This document shows, in pieces, positions 14,079 through 27,800 of a stretch of DNA of 64,000 nt; positions within the stretch are counted from its first letter, which is position 1, and each line of letters begins with the position of its first letter. The stretch comes from Azadirachta indica (taxonomy: Eukaryota > Streptophyta > Magnoliopsida > Sapindales > Meliaceae). The position numbers and the translations under genes are program-made. The stretch covers positions 7,515,871-7,579,870 of the forward strand of contig CM040451.1 of assembly GCA_022749755.1 (NCBI GenBank), read 5' to 3'. The notes under the pieces were generated by a model, which saw only the letters and a list, made by a program, of their open reading frames with translations, did not search any database and was not told the DNA's origin.

Positions 14079-14783
14079 CAAGACCTTGAAAGCAAAAGCA
14101 AGCAACAAAAACACCCCATTTAAAATATATATGTAGAGACTATTTTTTATGTAAGTTTTTGTGTTGCAATTTTTCATTCAAGGTCATGCTATAAACCTTG
14201 TCATTCTGGTTTGAATTTCACATCTGGGGAGAATTTTTCTTTCTACTTTATCACTTTTCTTTCTTGTTATTTACCAGAAAACAGTCAGAAGATTAGGAAA
14301 AAGATTGTAAAATAAATCAAAATAAAAAATGGAGACAAGTGCTGCTTGATTGGGAGCAGAAACAACGAGTCCCACATTCCTTTTGGAATATTGGTGGATG
14401 GGACAGAAGGCTGAGAAACAGAAGGTTTCAACAGTTTAAACAAGTACATCCATCAGACATGACTGGAAAGCTCAGAGAGAAGAGATTGGTTTAGGATGGG
14501 ACTTGCCCTTTCTTTCTTTTTCGAGTGGAAAAATAAATTATTTAAAGCAAGCTCTCTCTAATTCACCCAACTTTCACATACATATACAATCATGTGTGTG
14601 TATGCATGTGTGTTCTTTAATCTTTAAACCCCCAAAAAATTACAAAAAAGAAAAATACCCTTTAATTGCTTTGTATCAAAGCAACGTTAGGAAGATGACA
14701 AAAGAATATTTAAAAAAAAAACTTATAAAAAAACTTGACTTTGTCATCAGTCTTCGTCTCTAGGGATGTGTGAAGGAAAGGAG

Positions 14784-14786
<3 letters not shown>

Positions 14787-14819
<33 letters not shown>
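14787..14819. repeat. (GA)n microsatellite
   Basis: A run of about 33 bp of alternating GA, 0.7 kb downstream of the WRKY stop codon. Confidence 0.95.
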
Positions 14820-14826
<7 letters not shown>

Positions 14827-16439
14827 CAGTGAGGAGCAATACTTGCTTTGTTTCTCAGCTTTCTGTTTCTTTTATTTTCCATCCAACTTGTGTTTAATTT
14901 TGTATTCACTTCATCTAATATTGTTTTTAGTTCTTGAAAAGATTGTTATTTTATTTTATTTTTTTAAAGTTAGTATTCAATCTTATCTCTAATCATTGGT
15001 CTCTCTATTGATTCACTGCATGATGAATCTCAATCTCAGTCTGAGCAAGTTTTTTGTCTTTTTATCATGTGAAAGGCCAAATTTTTTAATTTTTTTATTT
15101 GTATTGGATGGATTTGGTTTCTGGAAATCTTTATATTTAGCTGCATATTTTAATAGAATTCATGAATATTGTAAACTGTGATTTCTTTCTGGAAATTGTG
15201 TGCTTCCATGATCAGAATGATCAACTCTTTTGGAAATTAGAAGAAGCTTGCACCGTATTTAGGAATTGCTTAGGGGTAAAAACAATAATAGATTATAGTT
15301 CCATCATGTCTATAATTTATCATCATCATCTTGATCTTCATACTAAAGATATTAGGATAGCATTATACATAAATATATTATATAATGAACTGATTGTGGC
15401 TGTTAAATTTAATCTAACAGGCTCATGAAAATAAAATCTTTTCCGATATATTGTATTAATAACGACTAATCTATTGTATGATACAAAAATTATACTACAA
15501 TATGAATCGAATTTTAAGCAAATAAAATATATCAAATTATCCTTATGTAATAACATTACAATACAATACAAAATATGTGAGTGTCAAACAACTAGATATA
15601 TGTGGGTAATAATATACACAATAAATCAAAGTATTTTCTACTTGATTAATTCCTTGTTTACTGTATCTTAATGCCTCAAATAGTAAGTAGTAGTTGCATA
15701 TATAATTACTGTATGCCTACACTGCATTCTTATAGTGCAAAATTTGGGTTTCTTTCAAATATTGATTAAACTACTTGAATTCTCCTTTTTAATTAAAAAT
15801 TGATTTCTTACTAAAAAATTGGAATTGCGAAGGGCATATAGAGTAAGTTTCTTGCTAACACACGTCAAAAGTTGACAATAAAACTTTAGAAATTTGATCC
15901 CTCCGTTGGTAAAGGAATCAAAATCTACTCAATTTATTGGAAAATAGTGACCCTAAGTTCTGTCAAATCCATCAACTTTAATGACAATTTCCATATCCAT
16001 TCATCCAATAGAAACAAGTCATTTCAATAGAGGAAAAGAACAGTCTAAAGTAGTTCTGTTGAGACCAAAATTTTTTTGCCAAAATTATTTCTTTGATTGA
16101 TTATACGGGGAGAAGAGAAGAGTCATAATCTAATCGAAGGAAATTTTGACGCAATGGGGAGTTATGGGAGAAACTGTAGTTCATTATGGTTTTTGAAAAG
16201 AAAGAAATGGAATTTGTTGATAACATTTATAAAGCTTAGCTTAGCTTAGCTTCATCTCCATAAAGTAAATGAAATTTTGCTTTCTTTCTTATCAATACTC
16301 AAACAAAACTTGAACATGAAACATCATTTGATGTATTTGATGTTTGGTCAATATATGTATTTAGTGTAAGTTGTCTCATTATTTATAATTGATAAAAAAA
16401 ATTTCTTTTCTTACAATGTAATGTCTCGTGTCTTTTGAA

Positions 16440-16710
16440 ATTACATTTAAATGTATCATATATTTTGTTACTTTATTTATTCTTTTTACTATAATAAGAA
16501 ATAATAAGACAAGTGATGAGTAAGTCATACTCAAATTAATGTAGCATATGTTTTATTACTTCATTTTTTTTCAACCATAATAAGAAATAACAAGATAAGT
16601 AATAAGTGAGTCATGTTCAAATTAATGTACCATATATTTTGTTACTTTATCTTTTTTGTTATCATAATACTGTATAATAGGACAAGTGACTCGTTGCAAA
16701 ATGAACTCGA
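16440..16710. repeat. Imperfect tandem repeat, ~87-bp period, three copies
   Basis: The block CATAT[A/G]TTTT[G/A]TTACTT recurs at about 16457, 16545 and 16631. Each copy is followed by a T-rich stretch, an ATAATAAGAAATAA-like block and a GACAAGTGA-like block. Spacing is 86-88 bp with many substitutions, so this is an old minisatellite with no coding content. Confidence 0.75.
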
Positions 16711-19263
16711 TATTATGTGGCAATTGAGCAATTTACTATTAAAAACTAAAAAATTGTTATATTTTTTTTAATTGTTATATCTTTGAAATAAAAAGTATCA
16801 TCACACTCTTCATGCGACGATAGTTCAAGTTATATTCAAATGTAATATTTTTATTTTCCTTTCGAGTTATATGATGGTTAGTAATGACACAAGATAACAA
16901 TACAAGTGGACTAATTTTTCCGACTATATATGTCTAGTTTCTTTTCGAGTTATATTCTCTAGTTTCTTTTTGAATTATATTCAAATATAATATCTATCTA
17001 CATAAGAGGTGAAAAACTCTAAAAATCCTCCAATATAGTGGAGGGAATCTTACCTTAAGATAAGATTCGAACGCATTCTTTTCTTAAAGAAGAACTATGT
17101 TCCACCATCTAGTCAAAGGTTGGATGACTAATAAGAGAGTTACAAATTACAATAAAATAATTGAATAAAATAATATCATACAATGTACTTTCAAATATAC
17201 CATAATTTTTTCCGCTTCTTGTAATTAGCGGTATTGTGGTAAAACCATAATTTACTCAATGCATTGAGCAACCATTTTTAAGTTATCATTTTTGTTTTAA
17301 GCTTTTCATTATATATTTATAAAAAATTTGTTATATTTTTTTAATTTTATGTATTATATATTAAAACAATTTTAAAAAATATATATTTGAGGAGTACAAC
17401 AAAAAATTTAAACCATGTAATGACAACTTGTAATGACATATTATACAATATTTATGTTAATTATAGTGGAATCATAATTTTATGAATTATATTTTGATAT
17501 TAACTTTAACATTGAATCAATAATATTATTAAGTAAAGCATAACACGAAAAATACGATAATTTTCATAATTTGCCATTAAACATTATTAATATAATCTTG
17601 TTTTATAATTAAAATTTTGTAAATTTTTTAATGTTAAGTGTCATGACTATGACTTTTACAATATTAAAGATTGTTGATCTTGAAATCTTATATATATATT
17701 ATTATTTAATAATTATTTTTGTCTTATTTTCTTAGTTGATGGTCTATTAAAATATAATAAAAATCATAAATTGAATAGAAAAAGGCTTTTGATTATTTAA
17801 AAGTCTTTGGTGTGATAGTGTTGAAAACTGAACAAGCACTTAGTAAAAGTTTTATTTTATTATTCAAATTTTTTATCAATAAAAGAGAAACAGACAAATA
17901 TATGCTTTTTTTTTTAAAAAAAATAATTTTAATGGAAGAAAAACCAAGACAGATCACAAATTTAATTAATTGCTTTTCAATTACTTATAGAATCTAAGTT
18001 TTATTTTATCATTAATATTAATTATTAGTAAGTTATCACCATCATGATCTCACTCTTTAAATAAAAAAATATTTATATATTTTTTAATATCACCAAGATA
18101 TCTCCAAATCCTTTTCAAGCTGTACTATTTATTTTTTTAAATCAATCAATCAGTTAATTAATTAATTAATTATAAGTTATTTTTCTAATCAATCTGTACC
18201 AATCTGAACCCTAAAAGAGAATTAATGACGTGCACTTAGACATTAACAAAATCAAGGTTTTCTAAGCCTCGGGTGTAATTAATTAATTGATTAATAATTA
18301 ATTAATTTAATTAAGAAAATTTTAAAACAGCTCATTAAAATCAATAGGCATCTTTGTCAATATCTAATTGGTTATTTTTATTAATGATAATGTGATTTTA
18401 TATTAGAGCTCCATTAATTATATTAATGTTTATTGGCCATAAATTTGATTTATGTTTCACAAAGTCAACAATTAATCTTCTATTTTGAAAATAATTTAAA
18501 ATTTTTACGCTATTATTATAGTGAATAAAAAAACCCATCAATATTTGAAATTGAATTTTTTTAAAAAAATAAATTAGCAAAAGTAGAAATAAGTATCTAA
18601 AATTTAAAAATAAGAGTACAAATAATCAAAAGATCCTACTAAATAAACAACAAAACTTAGATAAGATAAGAGTATTAATAATTTTATAATATTTTTAAAT
18701 TTTTTTTCAATTTTTAATGTGAACGTGATTTAAACCCCAAATCTTTATATTATTCAAAGAGATTTTACTTTAATACACCCGAATTGTGTAATAGATAATT
18801 AATATACAAATCAATAGTATTTTCTTGGTTAATTAAACTTATCACTATATCTTTTATTTTAATAATTAAATAAAATGCTCAATTTCAAACTTTTTTTTTT
18901 GTCTTAAACCATTCTATATGAAAGGGATAGGAGTAAAATTAAATAAAGATGAAAATATTTAAGATGTATATTTACTAACTACTACGTGTAAAAAATTTAA
19001 TCCGAAAAGTGGTACTAAATATACTTAGGCTTTGTTTGTTATGAGGTATTACGACTTTGAAACTAAAGTCGTGACTATGCAATAAAATAGATTAAGGTCA
19101 AATTTAAGAAAAAAAAATAATTAAATAAATAATCTTAACTAAACATTAGTGTTTATGCATCAATTTATAGCCAACAACTCAAAACAAAACTTTACTACAA
19201 AAATTTTCGAAGGTTCAATTTTTTACGTAGAGTTAAAAAAAGAATAAAATTTGGGTCTATTGA

Positions 19264-19288
19264 GGCCCAAAATTTTTGTTTAGGCCCA
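19264..19288. promoter_or_regulatory. Two GGCCCA (site II) elements upstream of SDR
   Basis: GGCCCA occurs at 19264 and 19283, about 300 bp upstream of the SDR start codon. TGGGCY pairs are typical of TCP-regulated promoters of broadly expressed plant genes, including many for organelle-targeted proteins. That fits the transit-peptide-like N-terminus predicted for this SDR. The spacing and position are suggestive only. Confidence 0.4.
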
Positions 19289-19584
19289 CTGAGGCTCAAA
19301 ATGGTTGTTTAAGGAGCAAACTGAACCCAGTTTATTGGATTAGTGGATTAGTTGCAAGCCAGAAACAGAAGGATTAGGAGTACTCAAAGCTGAAATCGCC
19401 ATAAAATAATGATTAATTTGCAAATTTGAAGTAAAAATGGTTCATTTATGTTTATTAACTTGAAGAAAATGTAGATGGATGATGTTTAATGACATTTTAA
19501 TGTGAGTAGATAGATGAGTGTAAAAGTTGAAGTCGGTTGGGAAATGTAAAGACAGCAGCTTCAGTCTTTCAGAACTTTGTAGAA

Positions 19585-22500
19585 ATGTTGCTTTTTCCTG
19601 TTAGCCAACGTGCTTTCATGGCCACACCAGCCCTGGCTTTTAGATTCAGCCGAAGGGCTGCTGCTTTTTCGTCTTCTGCTTCTGTGAAATGGGAAGGCGG
19701 GATTTCTTTGGTTCAAGGAGCTTCTAGAGGAATTGGCCTTGAATTTGTGAGCATCATTCTTTTTCTTTGATACCCTTTTGAGATTCTTTCATTTTAATTG
19801 AATTATTGTTTGTTATTTGCAAATTTGATTAATTTGATGAGACCCTTTAAGAATTTTATGAACTGGGCAGCTGTAACGTTATCAAAGTGGAGTCTTGTCT
19901 TGGCTTTTGAAGGTTTTGATTGATTTGATTCTCATGTTTTAATTTGGTGAATTTTTTCTCGCTGGGTTAATTGGTGCTTATGAAATGTAAACAATTGTAT
20001 TTATTTCTTACTGTGTTGTTACAACTTGGTCCTGTACAGGCCTTTTCATTAAATGGTTGAGAAAAGGCCTTCCTTTTGCTGTATTTTCTTTCAGTTGGAT
20101 TCTGGTATTGCCAAGTAGTCTATACGTTGAATTAGTTGATTGCGACAAGGTGATAAAAGTTCCACAATTCTAACGACGATTTCAATGAAGACTTTGCAAT
20201 GAGATAATGACTTTGTGATCTTATGCAGTATTGATTTTTGGATTTTTAATCTCAAAATCATTTAACAGAATAAATTTGACAGCGTAAAGTTATAGTGATG
20301 GTGGAAAACTTGGAATGTGCGATTTTATTGATTATCATCATCAAGGCCCTGGCATGGCCTTTTTAGTACTCATCTTCTCGAGATTTCCTGCTCTTGTGTT
20401 GCATTTGTTACTGCTGCTTATTTGTATTATAGGCTGCTCTGTTTTCAGGGGTGCATAGCAAGACTACTTTTATCTTATTGTGAATGCTATATTGATTCTA
20501 TGCATTCTTTTACAAAGGCTTTCGAGTCATATTGTGTTCTCGTTGGATATGAATCATGCACATTAGGATACAATTTTGTAATTAAGCAATCTAAAAGTTA
20601 CTATCAATTAATTGTTTGGATGAAAATGATCGAAGCAATAGAAAACATTCACTTCTTTCTTGGGAATAGACTCTACTTGAATTTAGTAACGTAAAAAGTT
20701 CAATGAACTCATGCATCAGAAATTTTATTTGTTTTCTGCCTTGTATAGGTCAGGCAATTGCTGGAGAGAAATGATAAAGGGCAAGTTATTGCCACCTGCC
20801 GTAATCCAAATGGGGCAACGGGACTTCTTGATTTAAAAAATAAGTTTGCTGAACGTCTTGACATTTTGCAGCTGGATTTGATGGTTGAAAGCACCATAGA
20901 GGTTGTATTGAACCCATTCTTGTCTAATATTGATTGCTGTTTTATCTGGATCAAAGGAACTTGTCTTAATCTTTTGCAACTTAGACTTTTTCAGTGGATT
21001 GATGTAATCAAGTTTTAAATCTATTTTACTATTCTTCTTCCAAGCTAATGAGCATTCCTCTCAAGGTGTTTAGGCTTCATTTAGTAGCCAAATAATGGGG
21101 AAAAAAAAGAAGAAAGAAAAGAAAAATATGAAATTGGAAATTTTATGAACATAAGTTTTGGGAAAAGCTGTTATGAGATCTTCAATCTTTACATATTTTT
21201 CTTTTGTCTACTGAAAGCAAGATTATGCATTGAATTTTGCTACTTTTGATTGCACTGTCAGTAGAAAAGAGTCTAACTTTTTTCACCTGATTTAATATTA
21301 TATTTCAGACATCGGCAAAGTCTATAAGAGAAAGATATGGCTCTTTAAACCTTCTCATTAATGCGTCTGGCATTCTCTCGATACCAAATGTCTTGCAGCC
21401 AGGTAGGGATAGTTCTTTGTTGCTTAAAGTGAGAATTTGTTTGTTTTGGCGTGTCCCATTTAAGAAAAGTACCAGACTTAGTACTTACATGATAGCAAAA
21501 TAAAAGCTAACGGTTATTTGACTAGCTTATATTTTTGAACTGCTAGATAGGCATATTAACTCACTTTCTATCATTTTCAGTACAGAAACAACATTGAACA
21601 AAGTGGAGAAATCATCTCTGATGCTTGCTTATGAGGTTAATGCAGTGGGTCCTATTCTAGTCATAAAGGTATGCTCACTTGAATCTCAAAATTTTTTTTA
21701 AGGTACTGATTGACATGCAAATTTTATGAGAATTAGAAATACAAAACCTATTAGGGATAAGTTTCCCATTATAATTGAAATCCATGTAATATTTGATTGC
21801 CAAAAAGAAAAGTAGCCATATGTTTTCTGTGTTTCATTTATCGTAAACAGTTCGTGTGTGTGTGTGTGTGTGTGTGTATGTCTGCCATCTTATCTTGTTT
21901 TATTTGTAAGTGGTGATTATCATGATTTGAGATGATTTAAATATTCTCAAATAAATCCTTTCTGGCATATGTCTTGCTGTTGTTGTTCGCCAATTTCTTT
22001 CTTTTCAGTTTCAGTTTTGAAGATCTTTGTTGTCACATACTATTGTTGTTTGTCTGTTGTATTAGCAGCATATGTGGCCTCTTCTTAAGGCAGGAGGAGG
22101 CATCGGAACTGAAAAGGGATGTTGCAGTTGTGGCCAGTTTAAGTGCTCGGGTAGGATCCATAGGGGACAATCGCCTAGGTGGTTGGCATGCGTATCGAGC
22201 ATCAAAGGCTGCCCTTAATCAATGTAAGCTTCTTGCCATAGATTTTCAAGTTTGATGCTGAAATATTGAAGCATTTACATATCTTTGATCACCTGCAGAA
22301 AGCAATTGAATGTAGAATATTGCCACCTATATAAATCTTTTTCATTGGACTGTTCGAAGTTATGGCTTGAGGTCTCCAAATTTTTCGTTTAGCTTGGTGT
22401 ATGACTTAAAGCTGTGCTGATTTTACTGCTTTATTAAAATCATATGCTTTGTCAATTTTGATCTATCTACTTCAAAGATCACTTTTGTTTAACTTGGTAA

Positions 22501-23410
22501 TAATCTACATCAAGGTTTCCAGCCCCTTCAAAGTGATACACTTTCCTCTGAGGAATCTATAAGTTCATTGCTTGAACCATTTACTCAAAGCCTTTAGCAA
22601 ACCTGTGTGCAGAGCATGCAGTTGGTGATGTGAAAAAGGATCTGCATACTGTGCTGATTTTAAATGTAAATATGCATGTCTATGCATTCCTGTTGGTATA
22701 TGTGTTTAAAGGAATTATAAACTGGTTGACACTGTCTGTAAGGTGAAACAGTTATTGCATATTGGAACAAGTGGCGTTGCTTCAATTTTCTCTTGGAAAC
22801 TGGCTGGGCACCATTTCCTCCTACATATTCTCAACACCATCAATAATAGATGATTTTGTATAGATGTTTTTTCTGTAGGTGTGCTTGATTGAATATGGTG
22901 TAACTTAGTCTCCAATGAGGCATTTATGTAGCTTCCACAAATTGTTTTCCCACTGAAACAGATGATGCCAGTATTGTGATTGCACTGGTGGAGTTTGTTT
23001 TTCTGTTCACTTATAAGTTCTTTTCCAATGAAAATGCTCAACAAACAGCAAACCTGTTTGACTGGTATTTTTATAGCTGATGATTTATACGTGTTTTTTT
23101 GTGTTTCTATGATAATCTGCAATTTCTATTTAGGCTTTTCTGTCAAAATTCACTGGCCAACTGATGTTCTGCAGTAACGAAAACTGTGTCAGTGGAGTTT
23201 GCTCGAAAGAAGGATTCAGTTATATGCATTCTACTACATCCAGGCACAGTTGATACTGATCTTTCCCGGCCATTCCAGAGAAATGTACCAGAAGGCAAGC
23301 TTTTTACCAAGGAGTTCTCGGTGCAAAAACTGTTAAACATCATCAACAATGCAAAGAGTCATGACAATGGCAAGTTCTTTGCCTGGGATGGTCAGGAAAT
23401 TCCTTGGTAG
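19585..23410 (+). CDS. Short-chain dehydrogenase/reductase (At4g20760-like), frameshifted in exon 5
   Basis: An NAD(P)-dependent oxidoreductase of the classical SDR fold; the substrate is unknown. I place exons at 19585-19746, 20749-20901, 21309-21402, 21586-21668, 22069-22223 and 23175-23410, all with GT-AG borders. The first about 35 residues are Arg/Ser/Ala-rich and look like an organelle transit peptide. The cofactor motif GASRGIG lies at residues 45-51, followed by an NNAG-equivalent NASG, a catalytic-region SLSARVGS and a YRASK active-site motif. The C-terminal half contains HPGTVDTDLS. Joined, the exons total 883 nt, one too many. The extra base is in the AAAA run at 22112-22115: before it one frame reads the conserved MWPLLKAGGGIGTE, and after it the next frame reads RDVAVVASLSARVG. 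With three A's the product would be 293 residues, normal for the family. The cause is either a homopolymer error in the sequence or a young inactivating mutation. An in-frame ATG at 19618 is an alternative start. Confidence 0.85.
21854..21877. repeat. (GT)n microsatellite in SDR intron 4
   Basis: About 12 GT dinucleotides inside the intron between SDR exons 4 and 5. Confidence 0.9.
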
Positions 23411-24216
23411 TCAGTAATATTCCTTTTGGATATGCTATAACAGAAAGTAAGTTACTATTGAAAATGAAAACTTCCATATCTTCAAAAGCAGGGCACATAT
23501 CAAACTCAGTTGATTATGTAGTTGTTCACATTTTTCATATTTGGTTGTTGCTGATTTAGGTGCTTGCATCATTTTCAGCTGTAAGCAGTTACTGCTGTCT
23601 TAGCTTATTTATTATTTGAGCTGGTTTCTTTTTCTTTTATGAACTCATTGACTGATTGTTAAAGATCTATTTCAATAATTCTTTAAATGCTTTCTTTCTC
23701 AATCAAAATCAGATGATGCCCTGCTTTCATCTTTGGCCTGGAATAGAACTGTTGACAAAATTTACTGGAACACTGACATTCTACAAATTTAACCATGAAC
23801 TGTGCTTCTGTTTGTTCTATATTCAAACATTCTTCTGGGAAAAGAATTAGAACAGGGAAGGGAGAGGTTAGGATTGAGCCGCGTAAGAGAAGGCCATGGG
23901 AGGAAAAAGTGGACGAGAAAATGAAAGAATAGAGAGAGAGAGAGGCTGACAGAGGAGCCGCAACTTGAGGGAATGAAAGGATTTTGATTGATTATTAACA
24001 GGTTAGTATCATTATCGTTATTACTAATTTGGTCCAAAAGAATGGTGGATCCTGAAACTGATAAGCACGAAAGATAGACACTGATTTCATTAAAGCCAAC
24101 TAACTAAGATTACATTATTATTAAGGATAGCTGCTAGCTGCAGGATCATACATAACATTAGTTTTCTAACTGTTTTATTGCACCTTCTTCCAAACTTCCA
24201 TTAAGTCCCTAATCTT
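23411..24216. other. Intergenic, convergent 3' ends of SDR and nsLTP
   Basis: About 0.8 kb that probably holds the 3' UTR of the SDR gene (+) and the 3' UTR of the first nsLTP gene (-). No further coding sequence is seen. Confidence 0.6.
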
Positions 24217-24679
24217 TTAGTGGATCCTGCAAAATCATAGAATTACTAGGAAAATCAATCGTAACCCTTTTAACATTAAAATTCATTGAGACAGTGTTGA
24301 AAGTCAGAGTCATTGAGCATGTAGCATGTACTCACGTTTGACAGTTGGTGCTAGTGGAGACAGGGAAGCCAACTTTGATCTTGCAAGCGTCGGGAATTTT
24401 GCTCAAGAATCTGTCCTGAACCCCCAAGGACTTGGCTCCTGCCTTCAAGCATCTGCAGATTGCTTTCTTATCATCCACTGTTTTCACAGTCTGTGCTAGC
24501 TGTTGCAGTCCACTGCAGCATGCTGGAGTTGGTGTTGCAGCCTTCCCAGTGGCAAACCTGACACATGCTGGTGCTTTGGCGTCCACTGTGCCACATGGAA
24601 TGACTGCCTCACTGATGCTGCTGGCAAGGAAGAAAAGGAGAGAGAGCAGGAAGAACATGGAGAAGAAGAGGTTCTTCAT
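24217..24679 (-). CDS. Type-1 non-specific lipid-transfer protein, copy 1
   Basis: A small secreted protein that binds lipids in a helical hydrophobic pocket. It probably acts in the cell wall or apoplast. Exon 1 is 24336-24679 and a 10-nt coding exon 2 is 24217-24226; a 109-bp GT-AG intron interrupts a Thr codon. The product is 117 residues and begins with a hydrophobic signal peptide of about 24 residues. The mature protein has the eight-cysteine motif C-X9-C-X14-CC-X19-C-X-C-X21-C-X13-C. Without splicing, the frame ends at a TGA inside the donor, only two residues shorter, so the intron adds just the last residues. The ATG at 24679 is chosen because the signal peptide starts there. It is nearly identical to the second copy at 34.27 kb, in opposite orientation. 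Confidence 0.93.
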
Positions 24680-24785
24680 TGTAAAATGGTAAAGTAGTTC
24701 TAGTAACAAGCTCTTGAAAAGTGCTTTTTGGTATCTTGAAAGCAGTTTTGTTGATGATGGAGAAAGTGAAGTGGGGGTGAAGGGT

Positions 24786-24792
24786 TTATATA
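24786..24792 (-). promoter_or_regulatory. TATA box of nsLTP copy 1
   Basis: TATATAA on the minus strand about 107 bp upstream of the start codon. The 5' UTR and a promoter block containing TCATCAACCCC (around 24.87-24.89 kb) are recognisably shared with nsLTP copy 2. Confidence 0.6.
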
Positions 24793-24899
24793 GGATGGAA
24801 ATGGGAAGCTAGAATTTTGGGGTGTGAGAAATTTTTAGTGTCCCAATAAGAATAGATCACTAGATATTTCATTGGGGTTGATGAAATGAAGCAGAAGCA

Positions 24900-27800
24900 G
24901 AATTACAGAAACTGCTTTCTTTTATTTCAATATCATATAATTGCAGAAATGTTACCCATAATATCTAGTTTTTGTACCGTTTTACTACTTTTTTTTCTTA
25001 TTGATGAAATACAAAAAGAAAATTATGTGAGTGTTTAGTTTTTTGTCTTCAATGGCAGCTGGTGTGTGCGCAAAATTGCAAGTGATTTTAAATTGTAGGG
25101 AATCACTTAAATTTTTAGAAAGATTTTGTAATAAGTTATAATTATACTATAAATTTGTTTATTTTTATTAATCATAAAAAAAAATTACTTTAAGTATTTA
25201 GTAAAATTTTTTCAAAAGTAAAAAGTTTTCAAAATCAATTTTATTATTAAATATAATTCCAAATATATGTGCATGCATTCCCAAAATTAAACCTTAAAAT
25301 TTTATTGAATTTTTCAAGAAGACAAAATCATTAATACTTATATCATTCTTATCTTATATTATTTTTCAATTTTTTTTTATTACTTAAAAATATAATTGAT
25401 ATTCTTTTGTTGTAAATTTTTTAAAGAAGAGTTATTATCATTCCTTTGGAGGTTGAACATGATATCACTTACAAAATATGTTTGCAAAAATAATCGTTAA
25501 CCACCCCTGCTTTATTCCGCCGGTTATAGCTAGGTAAAGAATCTGTCGTAATTATAAATATATCCCTAAAGCTCCAACAGAGTAATAACACTACAATCCC
25601 TGAACTTTTGTAAAACAACAAACTAAGATTAGTTTATATGATGTTAATAAATTAGTCTCTACCATCAAACTGATAATAAAATTATATATAATTATTTATT
25701 TGCCTTAATTAATAAATATAAATCTAGAAAACCAGCATGCATTAAGCAAGCACAAAAGAGAGATATAGAACCATTGAAAGCCACATAAACTATAGAATCT
25801 ATTAGAATATTCATTCATATCTTATTTTGATAATAAGTATATAATAAGTGTAAAAATATATATGATATGAATATAGTAAGAGTATACAATATGCATTTAA
25901 AATATAGCTAGATGCATATAATTTAAAATATCTGCGGATATTTGTATAAAATATCTATTTTACTATTTTTTTCAAATTCTATTACCAAAATAAAGTCATT
26001 TTGTACTTAAAAAAATAAAAAAATACAATAAATATTAAGTCATGTCTTAATTCTTGATCTTATTTTTAATCTAAATCCTATTGTTAGACCTAAGTCATGT
26101 ATTTTAAATTTTAAATTTTTTACTGAAAACACTTTTAAATAGTGAAAAGTTTTAATTAATTTTAAATTTGATAATTGCATATTTGTAGTTTGTGAGATTG
26201 ATTAAAATTTATCTTCAATTTTATGAATAATTATTAGGTCAATTGATTTTTGAGAATATTGTACACACACACACATGTATATTATTATTTTTTATATGTT
26301 GCAATTTATCACATTAACTTACTTGAAAACTTAGTTTGTGTTATTTATTATTCTTACTAATTAATTATTTTCTTTTGAAATTTAATAATATTTTATAAAT
26401 TTTCAAATGTTATTCTTTAATATCTGATTTTGATTGGAGCAGGTTTAGTAAATTTTTTATTTTTATTATTTTTTACAATTTTTTATAAATTGTTAAAATT
26501 ATTGAATTAAAATTTTATATTGTTAGAATTATATGTATTTTTTAGAATTTTAATATGACATTAATTTTTAATTTAATTTATTAATCTGGTATATTAATTT
26601 GTGAAAAATAAAACCCTAATAGTCAATTTTCATTTTTTCCCTTAAATTTTAATACTATTTAATTTTGTCATAATAATAGGAATTAATTTGTTAAAATTAA
26701 ATAAATTATGTCTTGATTTATGATTTTTCTAAACTTTAGGAATTAAAATGTTATTACCCCGAATGAATTTAAAATGTTACGTTAAACTCAAGTTTTTGCG
26801 CATTCTCTATTAAATGGTTACAGTAGCTGAATAAAGCAGGCTACTTTCGAAGCGCATTTACAGCAAAGCCCTTAGTTATGTCCAATGCCTACACTAATTA
26901 ACTTCTAGTTGTCAACAAATTCGGATTTGGTTGCATGGAGATAATCTAATCTTATAGTAGGATTTTGTCAATTTCAAGAATTTTTTAGAAAATTCTAAGG
27001 ATGGGTAAAAAACTAATAAACCAATTTGATTCGAGTGAACTGAAATTATTAATTCGATTTTTATTTAATTTTGTTTAGAGCTCAGCTTACTATATATACA
27101 TTAAAACCAATTTTTCTGTTCAATTTTCGGTTCAATTATGCCAACTCAAGAATTAAATAAAAAACTGAATAAAAATTAAAAAGAACAATTGTCTACATGA
27201 TAGGTTTATTTACTTATGTAATTATAGTCTTTTAATTGATTATGTGCGTACTTTTATAATATACTTTATAATTTTTAAATTCTCAATAAATCTAATAAAA
27301 TTTAATGGCTAATATTATAAGAATTTATATGCTTCTTATTTTTTTAGGAGATCAGTGAGATAAACAAAATTTATATTATATAAGTCAATATTAAAATAAT
27401 ATTGTCATGATTCTTATGAGTGGTAAGATCTAAAATCATTAAGTAGATTCAAGAGCATGATGCATGCAGAAATAATATAGTAAATGGTTCATGAAAAAAG
27501 TTGACTCATCAATAATGACTTTTATGATTAAAAGATAATAATCATTATTTAATTAAGTTAGGTGGAGGTGACATATAAGATGAAACCATTTCTTTGATCT
27601 ATAAAAATTGGCCGCATGATAAAATAAGCAATGAAAGTTCTCACTTCTTGAGTAAGCAAGATTAAGGCTGTTTTAAAAACCCAAAGTCGAGAAAATTGAA
27701 CCGAACCGATGGGTTCGGTTTGGTTTAAATGATATTAAGTTTGGGTTTGGTTCTAATTTTTTAAAAACCTAATTTTTTTTTAATCTAGTTAAGACACCTG

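Larger units (their letters stand above)
14079..19250. other. Intergenic region between WRKY and SDR genes
   Basis: About 5.2 kb. The first few hundred bases are probably WRKY 3' UTR. The rest holds a (GA)n run, an AGCTT pentamer repeat near 16233-16252 and an approximately 87-bp-period repeat at 16.44-16.71 kb. No open frame resembles a protein family on either strand. Confidence 0.6.

Noticed and set aside
22715..23122. 135-codon minus-strand open frame
   Set aside because: It lies within SDR intron 5 on the opposite strand with no recognisable domain.
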